Below are positions 23,994 through 36,035 of a stretch of DNA of 64,000 nucleotides, one piece after another. A model generated the notes under the pieces. It was given only the letters and a program-made list of their open reading frames with translations. It searched no databases and had not been told where the DNA came from. The translations under genes and the position numbers were made by a program. Origin of the DNA: Diphasiastrum complanatum (lineage: Eukaryota; Streptophyta; Lycopodiopsida; Lycopodiales; Lycopodiaceae); assembly GCA_029204225.1 (NCBI GenBank), contig CM055111.1, positions 15,627,207-15,691,206 of the forward strand, in the 5' to 3' direction. Numbering within the stretch: the stretch's first letter is position 1; every line of letters starts with the position of its first letter.

Positions 23994-25059
23994 AGCTTGG
24001 ATATTGATGATCGAAGTATCAATTTCAATTCCATAGGCTCTGATACCACTGTATCAAATTTAATTCCGGATGCTCTAATACCACTATAGAAAAAATAGTA
24101 ATTATCTTTCCATAGAGAAATGATAAAATTTTGAATAAATCAAACTAATATCAGTGTCTTCAATCGGGTCTGTATCTAATCTATTTACTAATAGAACAGT
24201 ATTAGCTCTGATTGAATATGCGTGCAAAAATTATATGTGGAAGTAAGAGACAACTTTGGACAATTTTTAGACAATAAGAAACTATTGATCAAAAATGAAT
24301 TTTCATAACTCTAAATCTGAATCATCAATATACATCTCTTGATGTCTTATCTCATTGTTGTGTCTCTGATTGAGTTAGTGTATTACAATGAGTAGTGCAC
24401 ATGTATTTATAGTGCTACAAGATAGGTCTTTTGGCCTTTAATTTACAAGTCTTTTGGCCTTTCAATGCTGTAACAATAGATATCTAACCGTTTACGAATA
24501 GATGCTATGTTTTTAGGGTCAAATAATTTTTGTTCACGAATTATTCGCGAAAGTTTATCTCTTTGTCTCAGCTTCGTGTTTCGAGAATTTTTCACGACAC
24601 TTGTCTCTTCGCGACATTTTCGTCTTTCACCAATTGTTCGTGACAGATGACAATTCTTGAGCTTGAAGAAGAATCAAAATATTTCACGAACTGTTTGTGA
24701 TAGTTTCATGACAGGTGAGCTTGAAGAATAGTCCAGAAGATTTCGCGCATTATTCGCGACAATTTTGAGGCATCTGAGGTATGAACTAGGATTCTGTTTG
24801 CAAATCTTTCGAGCTTCAACAAAAAAGCTACGAGCTTCTACAAAAAACTGTTTCACGAATCTTTCGAGTTGACTGCAAGACAAATTTTGTAAATTCTTTG
24901 TGAATCTTTCGAGTTGGTCACGAATAGAAATGTTTCGAGTTTGCGTTCATTTCTTTCTCATCCTTTGTCAAGTAAAATGTGCACTTTGTTAGTAGAATCA
25001 AGATCTTTCTGATTAGTTGTTCTACAAGTGGTTTAGCAAATGGATTTGGCTAATGATTT

Positions 25060-25560
25060 AGTCACAATATTCAGTTGATGGTGGTATCAGAAGGTTTAGC
25101 AAATTATTGTTGGTGATGAATCAGTTGATGATCAAGCTGATGAATCGGTTGATGATCAAGTTGATGAATCAGTTGACAATCAATTTGATGACTCGATTGA
25201 TGGTCAAGTTAACGTAATCAGCTGATGGATAAGCCACTATGATCGGTTGATGATCAAGTTGTAGACTTGGTTAATGAATGCGGCTGGTGGATAAGCCAAT
25301 GGACCTGGCTAATAAATAAGCTAGATGGCTTAGTTGATGATCAAATTGTAAATTCGATTGATGGTTTAGCTAATGGATTGAGCTAATTAGTAAGCTAGAT
25401 GACTCAGTTGATGATGAAGCTGTAGGCTCAATTGATGTACCTAGCTAGCAGAATCGGCTAATAGATAAGGCAGATGACTCAGTTGATGGTTCAGCTGATG
25501 GAGTTAGCTGTTAGATAAGCCAGCTGACATGGCTAATGATGAAGTGTTTGAGCTTCCTTC
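25060..25560. repeat. Degenerate minisatellite (right arm)
   Basis: Repeated phrases of about 18-24 bases, of the form 'gatgaatcagttgatgatca', clearest at 25115-25190, then more diverged to about 25560. The left arm carries the same tract at about 6140-6610, so expansion came before the inverted duplication. Not coding: stops occur in all frames I followed. Confidence 0.75.
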
Positions 25561-26149
25561 GCTTGATCGTTATCTCGATGGAGATAAGATAAGCATTGGG
25601 GATTTTTGATGGCACTGATCGAGAGTGCATTAGAGGCACTTGAGTGGAGACTCGGTTGATGAGGCTATAGATTCGATTCAGTTTGAAAGGTGATTCTAGT
25701 GGAATTAACCGAATGGTGGGTTGTCAGAACTCATTTTCCCAAGAGAAAACAATGGATATTGATTCGAATGATGTTATATGGTAATTTGTTCAAGAGCTGG
25801 AGAAGTTTTGTGATAACTCTGATCAATCAAATGTTTGGTAAAACATTCCAAACAAATTGTTTGTCATTTTTTTTTTTAAGATTAATCAAGCCATGAGTGC
25901 TCTCCATAATATTTGAACCGAAGCGAGCCTCATTTTCTTTTGAGCAAATTTCTTGCCGAGTGTCGAAAGATATGTGAGGAGGGGGTGGTCTTATGGAAAA
26001 ATTTTGTTGTACATATTTTTTGGTGAAGTATGGTTTTAGATGGTCCAAAACATTTTCTAGGGCCTCTTGTCCCTTGCACATCCAAAGAGAGGTAAATGTT
26101 ACCAGGTATTAGCGTGTGATGTTTTTTTTTTTTGTTGTAGTTCGAGTGT

Positions 26150-29100
26150 AGCAGATTCATTGCAAGTTGGAATTTTTTTGGTTTGGCCACAAAGGATTCA
26201 AATGTGATTCGGTGGACAGGTGATTGAATTCTGGTTTGGTTGACAGATGAGTCAAATGTGGTTCGACTAACGGATGATCTGTAAATGCCATGATCTTCAA
26301 ACTAACCAATGCACAAAATTTGTTGTTTGCATTAATGCTCAATGCTTTGGTAAACACATTTGCAATCATGTCTTGCGTTTGATAGAGAACATTAAGCTTA
26401 CCTCTGTTTCAAGAAGCTTGACCCTGATATAGTGATATTGAATCTCAATGTACTTACTACTAGATTGAAATCTAGGGTTGGCCGATAAGGCAATGGCACT
26501 CTCATTCGACCTTTTTTTTTTCTTTGGGAAGTGGTTCTAGTGTCCATGCTTGATTCTGCTTAATCGATTCAATCTCTTCCAACATTGCTTGCTTCCAAAA
26601 TTCCTTTTGGATTCAAGATAGCTTCCAGATATGTCATCAGTTCTTCAATGTAGCTGTAGTATTCAACATCTACGTTTTCACTCCACTGAATACTATCGAT
26701 GAATCAGTCAGGGCATCTTAACTATTCTTGTCGACCTTCTTGGTGTGACTTGTCACTACTGGTGTGTGTTTTCTTCGATTTCTTCGACAGGTTGGTCTTC
26801 CACTTCTTTCTCTAGAGTAAGTGGTTCGACATTCTAGTTCAATGTCTAGCCTCAATCTCCCTCTTCAATCGGCAGTATTGAGAAGATTTCATGGCCTCTT
26901 GATTCCTTAACTCTTGGAAATGTCAATTCGTCGAACCTCACATCTCTGCTCATTTCCACGTCTCTGCTCATTTCCACCTTCTGTGAGATTGGATTGTAGA
27001 GTCGATAGATCTGTGAGCCATTCGAATATCCGACCATTACTGTCTACACCGACTTATTCTCGAGTTTACTCCTTTTTTCTCCTGGTATGTGCATGTATGC
27101 TGCACACCGGAGCACTCGTACATACGACAGATCGGGCTTCTCAACCATCCATATTTCGTATGGCGTCTTGTCTTCCAGTGGCGTCATTGTTGATTTGTTT
27201 GGTAGATGCAATTGCTTCGGCCCAAAATTGACTTGGCAATTGTGCTTGTGCCATCATGCATTTTGCACCCTTGACAAGAGTTCTATTTCTTTTTCTACAA
27301 TACCATTGTACTGAGGTGACTACTAATGTTCAATTTTTCTATCTTGGTAGAAGTTTGAAAACTCCTTGCTTGAATATTTGCTTTCATTGTCGGACCTGAT
27401 TGTCTGCGGTCTCTTGGAGGTGTGTTGTTCTGCAAATGCCACGAACTTCTTGAATGCTTCAAACACTTTGGACTCCTTCCTCAAGTTATATATTGTCATC
27501 ATCCAACTATAGTCATCAATGAATGTGAGGAAATATTGTGATCTAGAGAGGGAATTGACTTTCATCGGTCTACAAACATTTGAGTGAACAAGCTCAAAGA
27601 TGTCCTTGGCTCTCTTCCCTTCATGTACAAACAGAGTTTGATGTTGCTTACCCTTCTGACAAGCTTCTAGACTTGTGATCTTCAGACCACTTCCTAGCTC
27701 TCTTCTGCTCATGTCGTAGAGACTCCTCATATTCAAATGATACATTCTTGTATGCCAGAGATGATTTTTATTTTCAAATGCATTCAATATGGTATCGTAG
27801 ATGCTAATAATTTTAGCCTGGTAAAGATTACCTTGTCTTGATCCAACAATCAATAGCTTGTTTGATTGTTGCTCGATTATTCGGAATACGTTCCCATCAA
27901 ATAGGACTCGTATTCCGAATCTACTATCCTCGATACAGAGAGCAAGTCTCTTTTCAGTGTGGGTACATAGAGTGCTCCTTGGAGCTCTGCATGCCCCGAC
28001 AATGTATGTAGCTGTAGAGTTCCGATGCCTTTGAGATCGTGTATGCTCCCATCACTCAGTATCATTGTTCTTGTATCGTCAAGTGTTCTATATTTGATCA
28101 AGACATTCTTGTTATAGGTTATGTGTGATGTAGCCCATGAGTCAATCACTATATTGTAGTCGTGCTATGTATAACTAATTGACTCTTCATTGACTATCGT
28201 GAAGGCATTGTCGCTCTTCTTAGCATCCTTTGATGATTCTGCAAAATTGTTTTTTCTGCTTTATGCTTTCCTTTTGGGTTGTGCCAACATTCATATGCTG
28301 AATGCCCTTTCTTCTTGCAATGTGTGCAAGGTATTGTCAGGTTGAACCAGCATTTGTCTACTATGTGTCCTAATTTGTGACAGTGATCTTAGGTAGAAGC
28401 TTTTTTGTTGCAGTTGCCTCTTGTCGAAGACTTTGGTTGAGTCTTGTTGATAGTGGGCTTGTTTTTGTATTTCTTCTTTCCTCTTGTAAAGGCCTTCTCC
28501 TGGTCACCATTTGCTGCTCCATCTCTCATTAGTCTTTCATCTGCAACAAGACTGACTGCTCTTTTGAATGTCATCTCAAGTAAGCTCAGGATGATCATTC
28601 TCAGTGGTTGGTAAGATGAAGGTAGAGATTTTATGAAGTACATCAGTTGCTGCGGTATTGGGACTTGATGCTCTTGTGTAGTGGGTTTCTTTCCTTGCCT
28701 AACCTGAATCCAAGATCTAGTCAATATAGCATCAAAGAGATGGAGTTAGTTGTCACACGTAGGTTCATTCCCATGAGAGCGATAGTATAGTTCAGATTTC
28801 AACATGAATGGAGGATCTAACACTAACATCCATTAACACTAAGCATTAATACTACATCCATTAACCCTAAATCCACAACAATGATAGAAACTTACTCTTC
28901 TCTCTCTCCCTTTCTCTCTCACAAAAAGCATAAAAAATAGCAATCCCAATAATGATCAGATCCAACAATTAGCAAAATCCAAAGAAAGCATGAGAAATGG
29001 AAGAAAAGAGAGGAAGAGCAAGGACATTCATCAATCCATTTCTAAAGAGGACCAATCTGCTTTATTGAAATGAGGAAATGAACATGAGGAACAACTTGAG

Positions 29101-31465
29101 TTGGTCCCTTTTTATAGTGGAAAGGAGGACCCTGGCCTCTGAATCCTATTGGTCCAGTCTTCCTCTCTTTTTATTCAAATATAAAAATGTGTGGGAACCA
29201 TCAAAATTGGAGGGAAACCCAACTTTATTCACTAACTTGACATTTAAGCCCTACGACATTAAAAGTCCCGCAAAAAGGCCTAAAGTCCTTTTAACTTTTA
29301 ACTAATTAATCAAATAACTATGTGATCATCAGGTTGGACTTACACACGCAGGGTGCCAAATCCCACTCACTTATTAACTAGGGTTAGGGTTGCCTTGGGA
29401 TCCGCAAACCCTTCAACAGTATCCCCCACCAAAACTAGTGGCGGTCCCACGACACCAACCTCGACGCTTGAATAGCCATATGGGTCCGGTGGCCATTCAT
29501 GATAACCTTGTGCATTGACAAATGGGTAGTCGACACCATCCAAAAAAAGATCCCAAAATAATGCTTGTTGATGTTGATCCTTGTAGATAGGTGCACCTGC
29601 TAGCAATGGCATTGTTGAAGCTAGCGACAAGGTAACTGCAGAATTTCTTTTTTTTGACATTTTCAAAAATTTGTAATTTCCTCAATGTGTAACGAAATGA
29701 GAAAACAATTATATCTTTACAAAAGCCCTTTCAATGCTCTACAACTCTAGCTATTCAAATGGAATTATTGAGAACAGAGAGTTGGGCGAAAAATGAATCA
29801 AACAGGACAGAAAAAAACAAATTTGGACGTTTCTGGTTTTTGACAAGTTTACAGAATTTTGTTGCCAACTTCAAAAATTTGTAACTTGCCAAATACTAAA
29901 CGGAATCCAAAAAAAATTATATGCATAGAAAGCTCTTCTAATGCTCTACAGCTTACCTATTTAGATCAAATTACAGACAATAGAAAGTAGAGAAAAAAAT
30001 GAATCAAACAGGGCAAAAAAAAAACGAATCTGGAAGTTTCTGGTTTTTAACAAGTTTACAGAAGTTTGTTGCCAATTTCAAAATTTTGTAACTTGCTCAA
30101 TACTAAACAGAATTAAAAAACAATCTACAATCCTACATATTCAGATTGAATTATAGGAAACAGAAAATAGGGCAGAATTTGAATAAAAAGAGGCAAAAAA
30201 TTAAAAAACAAAAAATACAATCACCACTCATTTTTTAAACGTTTTTGGACATAACTCTCAGAAATCACATCCATAATGCAAAGCTAACCCTAGCATGCCA
30301 CGACAAGATGCCTAATGCACGCTAACCATCAACCAAACATGTTGAAAACTGAAAAATTGGCGTAGCTCCCCGGCAACGGCACCAAAATTGTAGTGGGTTT
30401 CTTTCATTGCCTAACCTGAATCCAAGATCTAGTCAATCTAGCATCAAAGAGACGGAGTTAGTTGTCACGCGTAGGTTCGTTCCCATGAGAGCGATAGTAT
30501 AGTTCAGATTTCAACATGAATGGATGATCTAACACTAACATCCATTAACACTACATCCATTAACCTACTTCCAATAACCCTAAATCCACAACAATGATAG
30601 AAACTTACTCTTCTCTCTCTCCCTTTCTCTCTCACAAAAAGCATAAGAAATAGCAATCCCAATAATGACCAGATCCAACAATTAGCAAAATCCAAAGAAA
30701 GCATGAGAAATGGAGGAAAAGAGAGGAAGAGCAAGGACATTCACATTTGCTTTATTGAAATGAGGAAATGAACATGAGGAATTGAGTTGGTGCCTTTTTA
30801 TAGTAGAGAGGAGGACCCTGGCCTTTGAATCCTATTGGTCCAGTCTTGCCTCTCTTTTTATTCAATTTCAAGAAAGTGTGGGAACCATCAAAATTGGAGG
30901 GAAACCCAACTTTATTCACTAACTTGACATTTAGGCCCTGCGACATTAAAAGTCTCGCAAAAAGGCCTAAAGTCCTTTTATTCACTTTTAACTAATCAAT
31001 CAAATAACTATGTGATCATCGGGTTAGACTTACACACGCAGGGTGCCAAATCCCTCTCACTTATTAACTAGGGTTAGGGTTGCCTTGGGATCCGCAAACC
31101 CTTCAACATCTTGTCCAGATTCAAAAAACTGAGCGAAGAACATTCCGATCTTCTCAACATGCTGATCCAACTTGCTGTCATCACATCACATGCTTTGAAG
31201 CTGATTATGGAGGTACATCATCGACGCAGCTGTTCTCACTTCATACTTCTATTTTAGTTTCTCCCACGCTTCATGGTTGCTTCAGCAATCTTCAATCTGC
31301 ATGAGAATTTGTTCATTTATGGAGGACACGATGATCTTCATTGCGTTTTGATTTTGAAACTTAGATACGCGATAGTTTGTGCCATCAAGATTGATTGGAA
31401 TCCTAGCTTGAATTGTAGTAGTCATAATGTATCTAGTAACTCTACTATGATATCATATTTGAGAA
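26150..31465 (-). mobile_element. Copia C remnant with nested element D, right arm
   Basis: Fuller copy of the same copia. In minus-strand order: gag N-terminus (about 31465-31114), nested element D (28677-31108), gag C-terminus (about 28390-28671, including IPQQLMYFIKSLPSSYQPL), and a protease/pre-integrase region (about 27877-28149, with the phrase MIDSWATSHIT where copia proteases have DSGA). The integrase core (about 27323-27853, with HSNVCRPM and FLTFIDDYSW) and an RNase H end with MIANVFTKAL (about 26157-26369) follow. Most of the reverse transcriptase is missing. Old and broken in several places. Confidence 0.8.
28677..31108 (-). mobile_element. Non-autonomous LTR element D, complete right arm copy
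   Basis: Complete copy with both LTRs (3' LTR 28677-29418, 5' LTR 30389-31108 on the minus strand) and a 5-base target duplication TCTTG at 28672-28676 and 31109-31113. A 200-base comparison of the two LTRs showed about six substitutions plus a few indels, roughly 3%. The insertion is therefore older than the inverted duplication (1-2%). It splits copia C gag exactly at the duplicated TCTTG. Confidence 0.93.
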
Positions 31466-31781
31466 CCCCAGATGGACTAGAATGTCGAGCTGTGTGCACC
31501 TATTCTTAGTGGAAGTGCACTACACGATGCATTGAATTGCAGGATCTAAATACACGGCTATCAATCATAGACATAGCAGCAATCAATCAAACAATGACAT
31601 ATGTATTGCATAGATCGCAGTTGGAAGAACATAATTTGTTTTGTATTGGATTTTCTTTCAGAATAAGTCAGTAGTGCATTGCTCATTGGCGGTTTGATGC
31701 TTATCTCACAAATCTATATTCTGCTTTTTGCATATGCTTCTACTTGTTACGTTCTATTCATTTTGATCTATACTTATGTCC

Positions 31782-32646
31782 CACCAGGTGGAATTACAAG
31801 ACATCTTAGCTGATCACTATAAGAGAGGTGTAATCTAAACTCTGAATTAGAAATAAAAGGACTTCTAGCTGGTTTGCTAACAAAAGGAATATCTTGCACT
31901 AGATTCTAAGTCGACATTTGCTGAATACTATTGAAGTTGAGATGGCCTAATCTGAAATGCCAAAGCATATCAATTGATTCAAAAGTCGATGTATGAAGAG
32001 CTTGGCTGTTTGTCGAATAGCAGTGATTAAGCTTGTAGGTCGTCTGCTTCAGGCTTTGCCTCTGCACTTGTGACAACATCATACAATTTCATAGCCATTA
32101 GCATGGCTTTCATCTTAAATTTCCAAAGATGATAGGTGGATCCATCAAGCTTTTCCATGATACGGCCAAGCTTACTTTGGAAATCCATGTGGAAGTTACT
32201 CTAGGTGACAATAATAACTATCAATGACTTAAGAATAAAAATCTAATGCTATTTACTAGACAAGAAGACATTTATTCTATCAGGTGATAGAACCAGGTTA
32301 TGTGGGAAGCTTATCAATCTATAACGATGGCTTTAATACCATTTTGGGATTCAAAGAGTAGAATACTCGGTGCGTGCACTGCATGGATCACAATGGATTG
32401 TGCAGGCAAACACAAAGAATCTATTTGTGTTGCAGAAGCAGAAGAGCAGACAGTTAGAAAAAGCAATTTAGAAAGTCAGACATAAAATAAGATATAGCAA
32501 AGCATGCAACACTGACAAAGGTTTGTACGCAACAACAAGACAATAGTCGATTCAGATTGATGTGTATGAAAATACAATTCAAATGGATGTTGTGAGCACA
32601 AGACAATGCTCAGGAAAGTAACTCCGTTTTGTAAAATCTATGAGCT
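31782..32646 (-). mobile_element. Copia E remnant, right arm
   Basis: Mirror copy of 1196-2060, with the gag start at about 32027-32188 and the pre-integrase LWHFRLGHLNF segment at about 31910-31970, minus strand. It has the same parts and a similar state of decay, so decay came mostly before the duplication. Confidence 0.75.
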
Positions 32647-32827
32647 TATTCACAACAACAAAAAGTAGTGGTTTCTGACATCTATTTTGACATAAAATCA
32701 CGAAAATTTTTTTGCCAAATTTTGAAATGTCGGAGGATTTGTGGCAAACCATGTTCAAAAATCTGTCGCAAAAGGATCTGTCGGAATTCGACAAGTCGAA
32801 ATCTGAAGAACGTAAGGGTCATTCGTT
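32647..32827. mobile_element. CACTA-like terminal fragment (right arm copy)
   Basis: Inverted copy of 1015-1195. It begins near CACAACAACAAAAAGTAGTG and runs into the same GTCGGA-rich subterminal sequence. It predates the inverted duplication because both arms carry it. Confidence 0.4.
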
Positions 32828-33842
32828 CCGGAACACTATTGGATTCCAGAACCTAGCTAGCTGGATTGTGTCAAAGTTTACTGAATGTTAGTTGATGGGT
32901 TGTGGACTGGAGCAAACCCATAAAGATGTTTTCTAGACATATAAGAGGAATACCACATAATATATTTAGATGAACTTGGATATGATATTAGGGTTTATTC
33001 ACTCCTACCCTCGACCAAATTAAACCTAATTAGCCTCAACCAAACCTCATTAGCCTCACCAATTAATAAGAGTTACCAATGATGATTTAATAAGAGTTAC
33101 CCACAAATCTCTCTTTCTTTTTCTCACACTCTTTATATCTCTAATACCAATGAGGATTGTAAGGAGAAAAGGAGTTTTCAATTGAGGAGCAAAGGAGCTA
33201 ATGACCGATTTTCAAGAGGAGGAGCTAGTATCATTGTTGATTGTGAGAAGCGTAGAGGGTGCTAGCTAAGTTGTAGAGTAGATGAGGTTATGCGGGTTCT
33301 CAAGACATGCACACACATGCAAGCTGCGTCGACCCCTAGAGTATTGCGAAGAAAATTGAGAATGATATATCTGAAGGACCCCTTAAATCCGTGATCTTAC
33401 TTTTGTGCTTATGAATATAGGATGAAAGCCTAAATCATCTTTACAGACATACCCTATAATCTCAAAGATGGAGATGTTGTATTGAACCCAAGAACCAAAA
33501 CCCATGTTCTCTCAAAATAAGAGAGTACAAGGCATAACTCCACTTTTAGTATGGATGTACCTATGATGAGACTACGACCTTACTGAAACATCCTTCGAGA
33601 AACCCTAAGTGACAATATAAATGCGAAACTTAGCTACACCCTTTGATACAAACCAAGTGTCTTATCCAAGAACCTTAATAGGAATCCAACGATATCACAG
33701 GGGTCAATATTAAAAGTGACTATGCTAACGAGGTCAGAATTCTTAGATACAATTATTATAGATAAAATAAAAAATGATGTGTGCATGTAGAGAATGGGAG
33801 AGAGCTTTTCAAGTGAATGAATTGAGTATGGTAAAAGCCTTA

Positions 33843-33992
33843 CACACATCACACCTCTCTCTCTCTCTCTCTTCTAAAAACCAAAAATGAAATTAAAACA
33901 CTAACTCTCCCTCTCTCTATTCACACAAAATATCTCTCTAAAAAAACATTACCTTTCTATCTCTCTCATAAAAAAAATTTCACACAATCTCT

Positions 33993-34034
<42 letters not shown>

Positions 34035-34302
34035 AGCAAAAATGAAATTCATAAACTAACTCTCCCTCCCTCTGTTCACGCAAAATATCTCTCTAAAAAA
34101 ACATTACCTTTCTGATCTCTCTCATAAAAAAAATTTCACACAATCTTTCTTTTTTCTATTAAAACATAAACATTACCTCTCTTCTCTGTCTCTTTCAACC
34201 TCTATCTCTTTTATGAAAACATAAAATCATAACCAAAAATCAAAATCGATTCATTCACATTTCATTCCTTTTTTTATACACACATTACCCCCCCCCCCCC
34301 CC

Positions 34303-34339
<37 letters not shown>

Positions 34340-34860
34340 CTTTTTTCTCAAAACAAAAAATTGAAACTAAAAATCAGAATTAATTCATTCATATCAATTT
34401 TTTTTTTCACACAATCTTTCCTTTTCCTAATCATTCACATTAAATACATTTTCTTATACACACACACACACATTGCCTCTCCTTCTCTCTCTCTCTCTTT
34501 CACCCTCTATCTCCTTTCTCAAAACAAAAAATCAAAACCAAAAAATAAAATCAACTGATTAACAATTCATTCATTCTCTTATACACACATCACTTTTATT
34601 TCTCTCTCTCTCTTTCACTCTCAGTCTCTTTTCTCAAAATAAAATTCAAAATCAACTCATTCACCTTTAATTCATTTTTTCACTCTCTCTCTCTTTCATT
34701 CTCACAATTTCTCTCACAATTTCAAGTGTCAAAATGTTTTTTACACACACACACTCTCTCTTTCCATCTATTTATCTATTTATCTCTCTCCCTATCTATC
34801 TAACTATCTATTTGTTTGTTTCTATCTATTTATCTATCTAAAACATGTAAAATCAACCAA
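33843..34860. repeat. Pyrimidine-rich low-complexity tract
   Basis: About 1 kb, strongly C+T on the plus strand. It includes CT runs near 33993-34030, 34307-34336 and 34480-34500, a C-run of about 16 at 34287-34302, ACACAC runs near 34456-34470, and TATC-type repeats near 34760-34840. Longer phrases such as 'aactctccctccctctgttc' are also repeated. No gene seen. Confidence 0.9.
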
Positions 34861-34974
34861 ATTAACAAATGAAAACCTCCAAGATGAATCCCCGAGCTCC
34901 CCAAGCTCCAAGCTCTCCAAGATCCAAGCTCCTCAAGCTCCTCCACTTCCAAGCGCCAAGAGTTCTCTAGAAAG

Positions 34975-35405
34975 GTAGCGCAAAAATGGAGGTCGCGAGA
35001 AGCAATATGAACACAGTGTCAGAATTCGACATCCGTAGAATCCGTCGGATTTTGATATAATTTTTAGAACCCCAAAATACATCCAAGAATCGAGATTGCT
35101 GATCTGGATGTCAGAATCCGACACATTTAAAAATTTGTCGGATTTTGACATCCAACTACGATGCCAGCTCAAAGATCGTTTGCCATATGGCACCCACGTC
35201 AGGTGTCGGAATCCGTATTTTATGTGTTGAATTCCAACATCCAATTTAAAACTCTATTCCCACCAGCTACCGGAGGAAGCCGAAGTTTTTTTTTATGGGG
35301 GTTCGACAAAGGTGTCGGAAAGTGACATGTCGGATTTCACATTTAATGGGATTTCCCAAAATCCGTCGCAACCAGATGTTAGAATGAGCGCATTTTGTAG
35401 TAGTG
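34975..35405. mobile_element. CACTA-like element end with subterminal repeats
   Basis: Ends in CGCATTTTGTAGTAGTG (35389-35405), which reads inward as CACTACTACAAAATGCG, the usual form of a plant CACTA terminus. The preceding 400 bases carry many short GTCGGA/TCCGAC motifs in both orientations, as expected of subterminal repeats. No second matching terminus and no transposase gene are seen, so it is a fragment or a small non-autonomous copy. Confidence 0.6.
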
Positions 35406-36035
35406 ATTATTGACAATTAGTCTGAAAGGAATAATTGATGCATGAAAGCATCTACTATGTCTATTTCAAATAATTCTAGTATATTGCTGATAGATTACAA
35501 TTACCATCTATGTAGATATATGTACAAGAAAGTGGCATGGAGCCGTTGTGCCATCTAGAGTAGATCGTGGCGGCTGCTGCCATTGTCCAAGTAGTTTCAC
35601 AATACAAGAACAGGGCATGATAAGGCTTCGACACTTTGGAATCGGACTTCCTCGGTAGTTTGACGATAGTCGATAGAGTTGGTCTTTCTTCGACAAGTCG
35701 GCCTTTCTCGACAAGTCGGTTTCCATTCTGATGCAACACTCTTGATGATCTTCTGGGAGATGACCCTGATTATACTGTTGCTGCTGAGCTACAATACCTT
35801 CTTCTGATTCGTTGTTAATAATCTATTCGTCTGGTGTAGACGATCTTGGACCTTTTACAAGATCAGTCGAGTCAAGAATATAAATGTTTGATACTACGGG
35901 AGTGTTCGACAACTTGATATTTCTCTACGAGTGAGGCTTGTTGGTGATTGTCTAAAATTTCTATGGGTGCTCATAAGCCAGTTGTGACTCAATTTGTAGT
36001 TCATCTTCATGGACAGGAGTTGGTTTACTTTAATG
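35406..36035. other. Short stretch beside copia F with a shared filler sequence
   Basis: 35436-35525 nearly repeats 39179-39285. The rest (35700-36030) resembles decayed linker sequence between integrase and reverse transcriptase of the copia F type. No gene seen. Confidence 0.45.

Larger units (their letters stand above)
19291..24960 (-). mobile_element. Copia B, full-span but broken, spacer to right arm
   Basis: Ty1/copia on the minus strand. The 5' LTR ends near 24084 and its upstream limit is unclear (about 24960). TATA boxes are at 24404-24411 and, in the 3' LTR, 19606-19613. Primer-like sites are at 24036-24048 and 24071-24083. Gag starts at 23993, with zinc knuckles at about 23200-23300. 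Integrase scraps lie at 21900-22850, and a long reverse transcriptase/RNase H frame at about 20215-21615 carries IYVDDTLIF and SSCEAEYVAV. The 3' LTR is at about 19291-19862. The two LTRs differ by roughly 10% or more with indels, so it is clearly older than the inverted duplication and has several breaks. Confidence 0.88.
22852..33842. repeat. Right arm of the large inverted repeat
   Basis: Reverse-complement partner of 1-8856. This arm is longer and keeps copia C protein-coding sequence absent from the left arm. Its inner boundary lies in the middle of copia B, which continues without interruption to its 3' LTR near 19290. The right side is therefore the more likely source, and the left arm an inverted copy of it. 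At 33842 the match ends only because the window starts, so the repeat may continue into the CT-rich tract. Confidence 0.95.

Noticed and set aside
25690-26190. Frames on both strands near 25.7-26.2 kb (and 5.6-6.0 kb)
   Set aside because: Open in both arms only because of the recent duplication; no recognised family and no gene signals.
30504-31304. Several short open frames in element D LTRs on both strands (also 2857-3297)
   Set aside because: They fall within LTR promoter and leader sequence, show no domain, and recur only because the LTRs are repeated.
34361-34558. Open frame in the CT-rich tract
   Set aside because: Low-complexity translation with no domain; not a gene.
35476-35739. 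Overlapping minus-strand frames beside copia F
   Set aside because: Two frames open at once in decayed copia-like/filler sequence; neither shows a domain.
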